From assembly GCA_023140455.1 (NCBI GenBank), contig JAGLLQ010000187.1:1-6068 (forward strand): a stretch of DNA of 6,068 nucleotides. The letters are read 5' to 3'. Below, piece after piece: positions 1-5,963 of this stretch. A program made the position numbers and the translations under genes. How positions within the stretch are numbered: the first letter of the stretch is position 1; each line of letters starts with the position of its first letter. Source of the stretch: Desulfobacteraceae bacterium. GTDB taxonomy: Bacteria; Desulfobacterota; Desulfobacteria; Desulfobacterales; Desulfobacteraceae. The notes under the pieces are model-generated. The model ran no database searches and was not told the DNA's origin. It saw nothing but the letters and a program-made list of their open reading frames with translations.

Positions 1-1844
1 TACGATATGAGATTTTGTGGCGTCTTGATGTTAAAAAATTGTGGCATTTTGAAAAATCTGAAACAATAACAGAATTTGAAGATCACATTCGCCTTTTTGA
101 AAAAAAAGAACCGGATAAGGATAAAGATGGTAAAGAAAAAATTATAGTAGATCATGAAAAAGATTATATTGAAATTCCATGTATGTCACATGATAACCCG
201 TTATTAATTATTCCTAAGGAAAACAGAAGAGATATTTTAGATGAAATAATAGAAAATGATGAGTTTAAATGGAGATTGTTCACAGAAAAAGAATATGAAT
301 GGGTTTTTAATGAAGAAGCTTGCACAATTTGCACTTCAATATTTCAATCGTTATTAGAAAAACTTGGGAACCCTAAAGAGGTTTTTAATATGCTCTTTGC
401 ACGCCCCTACTATTTTAACAGGCGTCTTGGTACAGGAATCAGTGTTTTTAACCCTGGAGACAAACCTGTAAGAAGGGATTTTTATTTTAATGAAATGATC
501 CAGCGCAGAATAGATACTTTATTTCAGGATTCAAAAATCATCAATTATATTTATTCCAAATTTGCAAAAATCAATAATGGGATTTATGCCCTTATGGATA
601 TAAAATCACATAATACCGATCGTATGGTTGAACTCCATAACATAATCAGTGAAGGATTACATAAAGTAGATGATATTGAGGAAAAAGTTGATTCATTATT
701 TTTCGCTCTTATGAATCCGGAGGACAAAAAAAATATTAAAGATTTCCCATCATTTTCTGACAGAATTCAGTATATTAATATCCCATATGTTCTGGATATG
801 AAAACAGAAGTGAATATCTACCAGAATATTTTTGGAAGGCATATTGATGAAAGTTTCCTTCCAATGGTTTTAAACAATTTTGCCAAGATCGTTATATCAA
901 CACGTCTTAAGCAAAAATCCGATGCACTTTTGGAATGGATTAAAAAGCCGGACAAATATAAATTTTATTGTGATGATAATTTATTACTTTTAAAAATGGA
1001 GATATATTCCGGCAACATACCATCCTGGCTGGATGAAGGTGATAGAAAAGATCTTACTCAGAAAATGTGGCGAAAAATTGTAACTGAAGCAGAAAAAGAA
1101 GGGAGTGACGGATTTTCTGGCAGGGATTCAATAAAACTTTTTGATCAGTTTTATTCAAGATATTTAAGAGAAGATAAGCTTATCAGCATGCCGGAACTTT
1201 GTTCTTTTTTTGATGGACTTGGAGATGAGTTTAAGAAAATGATACCTAAAGAGTTTTTACCTGCGCTTGTTAAAATGTATGATTACAGTGTCTTGCAACA
1301 GGTTAAAGAATCTCTTTACTATTATAATGAAGATCAGATAGCAAAAGATCTGAAGAATTATATATCAGCAGTGAATTTTGAAAATGATACTTCAATAAAA
1401 TGTATTTTTACAGGTGAAAAATTAAATATTTCAGAAGATTTTTTTAAAAGTATTGAAAGCCGGCTTTTTTCAGAAAGTATTAATCAGGCAAAGAGTAACG
1501 AATTCAGATCTGATGTATTAAAACAGTACACAACCCATGCATTAAGCCAGGAAATAATGATAGATGGCAAAAAAATAGAAGAAACAAAACTATTTAAGTC
1601 CTTGCATGAGCGCTATGTACACAATTTAAAAAATCGTGTTTTAGAGCCCTTTATTGAAAATGAAAATTTTAGGCGCGCAATAAAAGATTTTGATACTGAA
1701 GATTTTAAAACCTATGACAACAGAATTAGAACTGACGTTAAATTTCTTATAAATAACCTGGTTGAGAAATTTAATTATACTCAACAAGGAGCTAATGAAA
1801 TTTGTATTTACGTTATTGATAATGACATAGCCAAGAAGTTTTAA
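1..1844 (+). CDS. prkA: PrkA-family serine protein kinase (AAA+ type), 5' end outside window
   Basis: PrkA (YeaG in E. coli) is a cytosolic AAA+-type serine/threonine protein kinase linked to stress and starvation responses. The frame is open to the left edge, with the first whole codon at base 3; the TTG at 15 is an internal leucine, not a start. The Walker A part must lie upstream. Counting from that leucine as 1, about 185-200 (NNGIYALMDIKSHN) matches the Walker B region of E. coli PrkA. Residues 227-260 (ALMNPEDKKN, then FSDRIQYINIPYV) match its sensor stretch HSNESEW and DRVYIVKVPY. Residues 365-380 (SDGFSGRDSIKLFDQF) match its GLSTRFAFKIL segment, and about 525-605 is the PrkA C-terminal domain. 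Unlike E. coli PrkA it has an insert near 56-106 with CMSH and CTIC motifs. The partner genes yeaH and spoVR are not in view; a CcsA-like gene follows after 12 bases. Family assignment is firm. Confidence 0.93.
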   Translation, partial: RYEILWRLDVKKLWHFEKSETITEFEDHIRLFEKKEPDKDKDGKEKIIVDHEKDYIEIPCMSHDNPLLIIPKENRRDILDEIIENDEFKWRLFTEKEYEWVFNEEACTICTSIFQSLLEKLGNPKEVFNMLFARPYYFNRRLGTGISVFNPGDKPVRRDFYFNEMIQRRIDTLFQDSKIINYIYSKFAKINNGIYALMDIKSHNTDRMVELHNIISEGLHKVDDIEEKVDSLFFALMNPEDKKNIKDFPSFSDRIQYINIPYVLDMKTEVNIYQNIFGRHIDESFLPMVLNNFAKIVISTRLKQKSDALLEWIKKPDKYKFYCDDNLLLLKMEIYSGNIPSWLDEGDRKDLTQKMWRKIVTEAEKEGSDGFSGRDSIKLFDQFYSRYLREDKLISMPELCSFFDGLGDEFKKMIPKEFLPALVKMYDYSVLQQVKESLYYYNEDQIAKDLKNYISAVNFENDTSIKCIFTGEKLNISEDFFKSIESRLFSESINQAKSNEFRSDVLKQYTTHALSQEIMIDGKKIEETKLFKSLHERYVHNLKNRVLEPFIENENFRRAIKDFDTEDFKTYDNRIRTDVKFLINNLVEKFNYTQQGANEICIYVIDNDIAKKF

Positions 1845-1855
1845 AGGAGAAAAAG

Positions 1856-2671
1856 ATGTTAAAGGGATCATTTGATATTATCGGAGCATCGTTTTATCTA
1901 TCCACTGCCTGCTACATTGCAAGCATGACAGCTTATATTCTCTTTTTATTTAAGCCTATCGATATTTTTTTAACTTCTAAAAAGGAAAACATTGAAAAAT
2001 ATGCATTTTTTTTTATTAGCGCCGGATTTTTTATTCATTTTGGAACAATAATTTTTCAATCAATTAAAAGTGGAACTATACCACTAAATAATATCGAACA
2101 AGCCCTCTCAATTTTAGCCCTGGCAGTTGCGGGCGGTTTTAGTATTTTTAAAAAACAATTTAATTTAAGTACAATAGGTATATTTATTTCTCCTGTAATT
2201 GTTTTTATAATGGTTGGATTGGTAATTTTACCTTTAAATGCCAGCATAAATTCATCAGCAGTTCAAAAGTTTTGGCTTATCTCTCATTTATTATTGATAA
2301 TTATTGGGCAATTAGTTTTTGTTTTGGCTTTTATTGCCGGAGTTTTTTATATTTTTTATGATAAACTATCTTTTGCTAAATTCTTACCACTTGATGTGTT
2401 GGATTATAGTAATTATATTTTTTTATGTATTGGCTTTAGTATGCTGACCTTTGGTCTTATTACAGGTTTTATTTATGCAAATGCTGCCTGGGGTGATTTT
2501 TGGAGTTGGAGTCCTGGCATACTTTGGGCTATGGCTACATGGATAATTTATTCGATAATTCTTTATATGCGCATAAATTTTGACTGGAAAGGTACAAAAC
2601 CAGCTATAGCAACAATGATTTCTTTTGTATTCCTGATTTTATCATATATAGGAATCAGTCAGATTTTATAA
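1856..2671 (+). CDS. CcsA/ResC/HemX-like heme-handling integral membrane protein with degenerate WWD motif
   Basis: This is an integral membrane protein of the CcsA/CcsB-partner (ResC, CcmC, HemX) superfamily, whose members handle heme for cytochrome c maturation or affect heme synthesis. About eight hydrophobic helices are seen, near 8-30, 47-70, 84-97, 104-126, 139-166, 186-209, 222-240 and 249-269. H61 lies in GFFIHFGTII, followed by IPLNNIEQAL, which resembles the family's HTLxLL...PLSNxYE stretch. H144 in FWLISHLLL fits the histidine before the WWD segment. Residues 212-230 (WGDFWSWSPGILW) hold the tryptophan-rich segment, but DPKE is replaced by SPGI, and the LHxR histidine after it is M in LYMR. 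Only two histidines are present in 271 residues. The start is fixed by AGGAG at 1845-1849, six bases before ATG. It is probably cotranscribed with prkA. No cytochrome c or ResB/CcsB gene is in view, so a HemX-like or divergent role is as likely as true heme export. Confidence 0.8.
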   Translation: MLKGSFDIIGASFYLSTACYIASMTAYILFLFKPIDIFLTSKKENIEKYAFFFISAGFFIHFGTIIFQSIKSGTIPLNNIEQALSILALAVAGGFSIFKKQFNLSTIGIFISPVIVFIMVGLVILPLNASINSSAVQKFWLISHLLLIIIGQLVFVLAFIAGVFYIFYDKLSFAKFLPLDVLDYSNYIFLCIGFSMLTFGLITGFIYANAAWGDFWSWSPGILWAMATWIIYSIILYMRINFDWKGTKPAIATMISFVFLILSYIGISQIL

Positions 2672-2794
2672 GATAAGTTATTATATAGCTCTTTTATGAA
2701 AATCCCTTTTAGTTTTTTTTAAAAATCGATTATGAATTTATTTGTTTTATCTTTATGTAAAAACGTGTAAATAATAAATAAAATAATATTTATT

Positions 2795-2801
2795 AAAGGA
2801 G
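2795..2801 (+). promoter_or_regulatory. Ribosome binding site of the 98-residue gene
   Basis: AAAGGAG lies ten bases before the ATG at 2812 and sets that start. The 140-base gap before the gene is strongly AT-rich and carries no clear -35/-10 pair and no GC-rich hairpin, so neither the end of the upstream operon nor the promoter of this gene can be placed from sequence alone. Confidence 0.7.
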
Positions 2802-2811
2802 ACCCATAACA

Positions 2812-3108
2812 ATGATCATTATTTCAAATGTTACATATCCACCGGAAAGTGCCAAAGAGATTGCAAAACGTTTTCTTACTGCACCAGCATTACCTGGTTT
2901 TCTAGAAAAAAAAGGACCATATATTTCTACTAATAGAGAAGAAGGTGTGCATTCCATGACCCTTTATGAAGTCGATAATTCACGACTTGCAGAAGGATTG
3001 CAGGCAGTTGGGGAAAGCCTAGCAGTCTATATCGGAGTGCCGGGTTATACATATGACATTTTGACGTATTATGAAACTGAGGAAGGACTCAGAATGATCG
3101 GCATGTAA
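2812..3108 (+). CDS. Small conserved-looking protein of unknown function, probable alpha/beta fold
   Basis: I do not recognise a named family for this 98-residue soluble protein; I have an impression of similar hypothetical proteins in sulfate-reducing Desulfobacterota. It opens with a beta strand (MIIISNVTYP), then a helix near 12-25 (SAKEIAKRFL) and a loop ALPGFLEKKGPY. A second strand lies near 46-54 (VHSMTLYEV), a helix near 57-72 (SRLAEGLQAVGESL) and a strand near 80-88 (YTYDILTYYE), ending EEGLRMIGM. The beta-alpha-beta-alpha-beta order would suit a small ferredoxin-like or dimeric alpha/beta-barrel domain, which is inference. There is no signal peptide, membrane helix or cysteine. It stands alone, 140 bases after the CcsA-like gene and 113 bases before trpR. 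A good ribosome binding site and an intact frame with gene-like composition make it a real gene; its function is unknown. Confidence 0.8.
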   Translation: MIIISNVTYPPESAKEIAKRFLTAPALPGFLEKKGPYISTNREEGVHSMTLYEVDNSRLAEGLQAVGESLAVYIGVPGYTYDILTYYETEEGLRMIGM

Positions 3109-3149
3109 AATTAATTAATTTTTTTGAATTTTATTATTAATTAAAATGC

Positions 3150-3177
3150 TTGCATTAAAATAAATACAGTGTATGTT
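3150..3177 (+). promoter_or_regulatory. Weak candidate promoter of trpR
   Basis: TTGCAT at 3150-3155 and TATGTT at 3172-3177 are separated by 16 bases and match the housekeeping consensus at about three and four of six positions. Transcription would begin near 3184, right at the foot of the leader hairpin. A 12-base palindrome (AATGC-TT-GCATT, 3145-3156) overlaps the -35 element and could be an operator. The match is weak and the region is AT-rich, so this is a guess constrained mainly by position. Confidence 0.25.
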
Positions 3178-3182
3178 CTGAC

Positions 3183-3225
3183 GCATAGAAACCTTATGAA
3201 TGTATTGATAAAGGTGTTTTTATGC
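3183..3225 (+). promoter_or_regulatory. Leader hairpin covering the ribosome binding site and start codon of trpR
   Basis: Bases 3183-3192 pair with 3216-3225: ten consecutive pairs, nine Watson-Crick and one G-U (3188 with 3220). After a bulged T at 3215 the stem can continue with 3193-3195 against 3212-3214. The loop is about 16 bases. The right arm contains the AAGGTG ribosome binding site (3211-3216) and the ATG (3222-3224), so the folded messenger would hide both. This is what the sequence shows; that it controls translation is inference. It has no U-tract and is not a terminator. Confidence 0.5.
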
Positions 3226-3488
3226 AAATAGATAGAAATTTGTTAGGCGTTATTTGTGAAATCTCTGATGTTGATGATTTAAGTTTGTTATTTGATGAGC
3301 TTTTTACATCAGCAGAACTTTCAGATCTGAACTTGCGATGGAAACTTATGAAAGATCTGCACACAGGATTACCACAGCGAAAAATTGCTGAAAAATATGG
3401 AATAAGTCTTTGTAAAATAACAAGAGGATCAAAAATATTAAAAACAAAGGGCTCCTCTGTGTTAAAAATACTTAATAAATTAGATTAA
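3222..3488 (+). CDS. trpR: TrpR-family transcriptional repressor
   Basis: This 88-residue DNA-binding protein is of the TrpR family; E. coli TrpR is a dimeric repressor of tryptophan synthesis genes that uses tryptophan as corepressor. From about residue 27 it aligns with E. coli TrpR: LFTSAELSDLNLRWKL matches the segment around Thr44 and Arg54 (here T29 and R39). Residues 51-61 (PQRKIAEKYGI) and 62-73 (SLCKITRGSKIL) form the helix-turn-helix, with the family hallmark ITRGS (R68 and G69 match Arg84 and Gly85). Two positions near the ligand pocket differ: K65 where E. coli has Thr81 and I72 where it has Ser88. Tryptophan sensing is therefore likely but not certain, and a YerC-like role is an alternative. 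The start is set by AAGGTG at 3211-3216; an in-frame TAG at 3186 excludes longer forms. No trp genes are in view. The gene converges on the Nudix gene, 31 bases away. Confidence 0.9.
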   Translation: MQIDRNLLGVICEISDVDDLSLLFDELFTSAELSDLNLRWKLMKDLHTGLPQRKIAEKYGISLCKITRGSKILKTKGSSVLKILNKLD

Positions 3489-3519
3489 AGATAACGATTC
3501 TATTCGAAAGCAGGATTGA

Positions 3520-4116
3520 TCAGTTCCCAATAAGGGCCAATGACAGGCTACTCCAGAGTTCTAAGTTAAGATTGTCAACTTTTTCAATTTCAAGCCATTG
3601 GAAATCTACAAGCTCATCACCCTTGATATAATCGTTTTTGTTGTTTGTAAGTATTCTAAAAACTGCTCCAATATGGACAGACCCGACATCAGTCTCCTCT
3701 TCGTTGATTATTCCGGCAAAAATTGCTTTATCTTCGCTGCACATCTCAGATAATTCTTCATCAAGCTCCCTTTGCATACCGGCAATAATTATTTCTTTGA
3801 TAGAATTCAGATTATTATTTGAATCAATAGGGTTGATATGTCCTCCAATACCTATAGACCACAGATCATGAAGCCTTTCTTCGCTACCCTTTCTTTTATA
3901 AACAGCAATATTTTTAAGATCTTGAGTTTGAATAATGACATAAGGTATTATTTGTTTGAAATCAGGATTGTTTTCAATGGTTTCTCTTGATTTAAATTCA
4001 AAATTAAATGTTGAACATTTATCAAAAAAAGCTGACTCATCTATTCTTACAATACTTTTTTTTTGGACCCAATTTTTAGGCAAGTCTGTTCTTTTCACAC
4101 ATAATACTTTTTCCAT
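3520..4116 (-). CDS. Nudix hydrolase
   Basis: Nudix enzymes are cytosolic, Mg-dependent hydrolases of compounds with a nucleoside diphosphate linked to another group. This 198-residue protein has an N-terminal extension of about 55 residues, then the core: IIPYVIIQTQD (56-66) and SEERLHDLWSIGIGGHINP (78-96). The catalytic helix E108-x7-R116-E117-L118-x-E120-E121 is intact. Between the Gly of GGHIN and E108 there is an insertion of about ten residues (PIDSNNNLNS) relative to the strict G-x5-E Nudix box. The combination of RLH, SIGIGGHIN and an N-terminal extension resembles a group of about 200-residue predicted MutT-type phosphoesterases; its substrate is not known to me. The start ATG follows AAAGGG by seven bases on the minus strand. 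It lies 85 bases downstream of the ATPase gene on the same strand and is probably transcribed separately. Confidence 0.92.
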   Translation of the reverse strand: MEKVLCVKRTDLPKNWVQKKSIVRIDESAFFDKCSTFNFEFKSRETIENNPDFKQIIPYVIIQTQDLKNIAVYKRKGSEERLHDLWSIGIGGHINPIDSNNNLNSIKEIIIAGMQRELDEELSEMCSEDKAIFAGIINEEETDVGSVHIGAVFRILTNNKNDYIKGDELVDFQWLEIEKVDNLNLELWSSLSLALIGN

Positions 4117-4201
4117 TCATATACCCTTTAAAATTTGTTTTTTATCTATTTAACATTTTTTAAGAAATGTGAATATAGGTTTTTATTTATTCAACTTAGA
4201 A

Positions 4202-5137
4202 TTATTTTATTAGATAATCAGTAGTGAGTTTGTTTTTTACAATAAAATCCTGTAATACTTTTTCACCGATTAAAGGAATTTCAGAAAAGGGAAGATGCCT
4301 AATCCTATCATATAAAGGCATTGATGTTAAATTAATATTTTCCTGATCAATATTTTGTTTATTGTTACAAATCAGACCTTTGGTCTTAATATTTAAAGAA
4401 TTAAGATCTTCAATAATCCGTTTAGTCTCATTAATTGAAAGCAAATCATGGTTGAACAGAATATAAAGGCTTGATTGGTTGGCATTTTTGTCATTATTCA
4501 AAAAAATATCTTTTAAGTTAAGATAGGTTTTTTTTATTTTTTTTATTTTCTTAAGAACTTTGTCACTCTCAAATTCTTTGCCTGCAAACTTAATTTTTGA
4601 TATAATTTCTTTTTTTTTGTATATTTCAACTCGCAATTTTTCAAGTTGTTCAATCCAGGTCAAGGACAGAGAAGGAAGGTTGAAAAATCTTAAAGCAACT
4701 GCAGTCGGAGGCATATCAATAATTAAATAGTCATAATTTTTAAATTTTTCTCGTATTCTCATAAAGGTTGTAACCAATGCATATTCTTCCATCCCAGGAG
4801 AATATTTTAATATGTCAAAGTAGCCTTCCAAGTTAAATGCTGTAAGGTATGAATAACTTTTTTTTACATCTTTGAGAGTTTCTTTTAAATATCTTTTAAT
4901 TTCTTTATCCCGGTCAATTTGCATTACATCTAAAAAAGGAGATATCGGAAATGGTTTGTCTGATAAATTTTGATTAAATATGTCAGCCTGGTTATGGGCG
5001 TAATCAAATGATGCAAGCACAACTCTTTTTTTGTTCATTGCAAACATTAATGATACAAGGGCAGATGCGGTGGATTTTCCGGTTCCGCCTTTACCAATAA
5101 AAAATATTGTCTCAGGAAAGTTTATTGTATCACTCAT
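4202..5137 (-). CDS. ArsA/Get3-type P-loop ATPase
   Basis: This is a single-domain ATPase (311 residues) of the ArsA/Get3/TRC40 branch of SIMIBI P-loop NTPases. These are nucleotide-switched dimers that deliver tail-anchored membrane proteins (Get3) or drive arsenite pumps (ArsA). Residues 15-23 (GKGGTGKST) form the deviant Walker A motif with signature lysine K16 and P-loop lysine K21. F44-D45-Y-A-H48-N matches switch I (DPAHN/S), and YDYLIIDMPPT (135-145) matches the Walker B/switch II DTAPTGHT segment, followed by ALRFFNLP. Residues 160-212 are the helical client-side region. PLIGEKVLQDF (288-298) matches the conserved C-terminal tail. Its only cysteine is C257, so it has neither the ArsA metalloid cysteines nor a Get3-type CxxC. 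The start lies four bases after the stop of the 103-residue gene with only a weak AGG upstream, suggesting translational coupling. No ars genes are nearby. ATPase class is firm; cargo is unknown. Confidence 0.88.
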   Translation of the reverse strand: MSDTINFPETIFFIGKGGTGKSTASALVSLMFAMNKKRVVLASFDYAHNQADIFNQNLSDKPFPISPFLDVMQIDRDKEIKRYLKETLKDVKKSYSYLTAFNLEGYFDILKYSPGMEEYALVTTFMRIREKFKNYDYLIIDMPPTAVALRFFNLPSLSLTWIEQLEKLRVEIYKKKEIISKIKFAGKEFESDKVLKKIKKIKKTYLNLKDIFLNNDKNANQSSLYILFNHDLLSINETKRIIEDLNSLNIKTKGLICNNKQNIDQENINLTSMPLYDRIRHLPFSEIPLIGEKVLQDFIVKNKLTTDYLIK

Positions 5138-5141
5138 TTTT

Positions 5142-5453
5142 TCAGCCTATATCAAATGTTGAAAAAAGTCTTGATAATGGTTCATTTGAAGTATTAATCC
5201 GGTCTAACAACAAAACAAGATCTTTTTCCATAAAAGGAAGCAGGTCTAATGAGATTTGAACAGGGGGTGCAGGCATCCCGACAAATGAACCCTGTACAAG
5301 AAGAGCAAAAACATATTCAAGTTCTTCAAGCTCTGCTTGGGCACCTTCAATTGCTTTAGTCCTGGCAACTTCATCAGCAATTTTAAATGAAGATATCAGA
5401 CTTAGTTTTATTTTTTTTAATAATTTAACAATATGGGAGTGAAAACTATTCAT
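5142..5453 (-). CDS. Small helical protein of unknown function, ATPase cassette
   Basis: I do not recognise a named family for this 103-residue protein. I place the start at ATG 5453-5451 rather than the upstream ATG at 5567. The 38 extra residues lie wholly inside the preceding membrane-protein gene and look like out-of-frame translation, while the chosen start overlaps that gene by only 8 bases (ATGAATAG). There is no clear ribosome binding site, so translation probably couples to the upstream gene. The N-terminus is basic (KLLKKIKLSLISSFK, 10-24). Next comes a long charged helix, about 26-52 (EVARTKAIEGAQAELEELEY), with coiled-coil character, then a turn GSFVGMPAPP (55-64). A further helix, about 70-88, ends near PLSRLFSTFDIG. 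No strong membrane helix, signal or cysteine is visible. Its tight position before the ATPase suggests a soluble adaptor or regulator; this is inference. Confidence 0.75.
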   Translation of the reverse strand: MNSFHSHIVKLLKKIKLSLISSFKIADEVARTKAIEGAQAELEELEYVFALLVQGSFVGMPAPPVQISLDLLPFMEKDLVLLLDRINTSNEPLSRLFSTFDIG

Positions 5454-5880
5454 GTATTCTGAATATCTTTTTATCAAAATCAATTCGTTTCTTGGAAGGA
5501 AAGTAATAATAAATTGCATAAAGGGAGAGTAAAATAATACTAGTTGAATAAAATTTTTCAAATTCACAAACTATTGCAATAAAGGCAAAAAAAGGTGTTA
5601 ATAAAGATATACTGATAAGTCCTTTTTCAAATTTAATAAAACTATTTATTGGTACTTGTTTTTCATCTCGCATTATATGTGCAAAAATAGTTCTTAAAAA
5701 AAGTGGGCCTGCAATTGCTGTGATTGATGAAAGAACAAAAAAAAGTACAGGGAAAAAAGAAGGCGCAGTCAATTTATCAAAATCAGAGAAGTGAAATATT
5801 TCCGATGCACCAAATATTAGAAAAAGAGCAATAGCCGGGGCAATAAGTTTTAAATAGTGTTTTTTTAAGTCTGCGAACAT
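5446..5880 (-). CDS. Four-helix integral membrane protein of unknown function, ATPase cassette
   Basis: This 144-residue membrane protein is not recognised as a named family. Hydrophobic segments lie near 11-29 (LIAPAIALFLIFGASEIF), 41-65, 87-106 (GLISISLLTPFFAFIAIV) and 110-127 (ends SLYAIYYYFPS). A polar stretch, about 70-85 (MRDEKQVPINSFIKFE), separates helices 2 and 3, and a basic tail KKRIDFDKKIFR ends the protein. By the positive-inside rule both termini and the central loop should face the cytosol. The start is firm because an in-frame TAA directly precedes the ATG; upstream there is only a weak GGAT. It is the first gene of a run with an 8-base overlap and a 4-base gap leading to the ArsA/Get3-type ATPase, so it may be that ATPase's membrane partner, which is inference. 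No charged residues suggesting a transporter pore are evident. Confidence 0.85.
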   Translation of the reverse strand: MFADLKKHYLKLIAPAIALFLIFGASEIFHFSDFDKLTAPSFFPVLFFVLSSITAIAGPLFLRTIFAHIMRDEKQVPINSFIKFEKGLISISLLTPFFAFIAIVCEFEKFYSTSIILLSLYAIYYYFPSKKRIDFDKKIFRIHE

Positions 5881-5916
5881 TTAAATATCCAAATATTAAG
5901 TGATAGAAAATATTAG

Positions 5917-5952
5917 ATCTCAGGCAGTCTTAATATTAAGACTGCCTGAGAT
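5917..5952 (-). terminator. Perfect 36-bp palindrome, probable terminator of the small membrane reading frame
   Basis: Bases 5917-5934 are the exact reverse complement of 5935-5952 (arms begin ATCTCAGGCAGTCTTAAT and end AGACTGCCTGAGAT). The inner AT-rich part would form the loop, leaving a GC-containing stem of about 14-16 pairs. It starts 11 bases after the stop codon of the minus-strand frame at the right edge and lies 37 bases before the start of the membrane-protein gene. The U-tract on the minus strand is poor (CTAATATTTTC), so termination may be partial. Readthrough would feed the ATPase cassette, which has almost no room for its own promoter. A dimeric-regulator operator is the alternative. 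Confidence 0.65.
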
Positions 5953-5963
5953 AATAATACAAA

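Noticed and set aside
15..17. TTG as start codon of prkA
   Set aside because: The frame is open through bases 3-14 to the window edge, there is no ribosome binding site, and the AAA+ Walker A region must lie upstream.
1641..1871. Minus-strand open frame of 76 codons across the end of prkA
   Set aside because: It lies opposite the strongly supported PrkA C-terminus, has no recognisable domain or ribosome binding site, and is explained by AT-rich antisense composition.
2056..2247. Minus-strand open frame of 63 codons inside the CcsA-like gene
   Set aside because: Antisense to a membrane-protein gene with clear family motifs; no independent support.
2690..2730. Possible terminator after the CcsA-like gene (AAAATCCCTTTT followed by a T-run)
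   Set aside because: The stem is only four A-T pairs with no GC; it would not be stable, so I do not call it.
3107..3145. AAAATTAATTAATTTT palindrome and a second TTAATTAA after the 98-residue gene
   Set aside because: Purely A-T and low complexity; such palindromes are expected by chance here. A weak terminator cannot be excluded but is not supported.
3121..3160. Sigma-54 promoter at TTGCA upstream of trpR
   Set aside because: The required GG of the -24 element is missing at the right spacing.
3638..4153. Two plus-strand open frames (77 and 65 codons) opposite the Nudix gene
   Set aside because: The minus-strand Nudix box and ribosome binding site are clear; the serine-rich antisense translations resemble nothing and have no start signals.
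4153..4170. Hairpin ACATTT ... AAATGT between the ATPase and Nudix genes
   Set aside because: Six A-T-rich pairs with only one G-C and no U-tract on the minus strand; too weak to call a terminator.
4202..5137. Arsenic resistance function for the ArsA-like ATPase
   Set aside because: Single domain, only one cysteine, and no arsR, arsB, arsC or arsD gene nearby.
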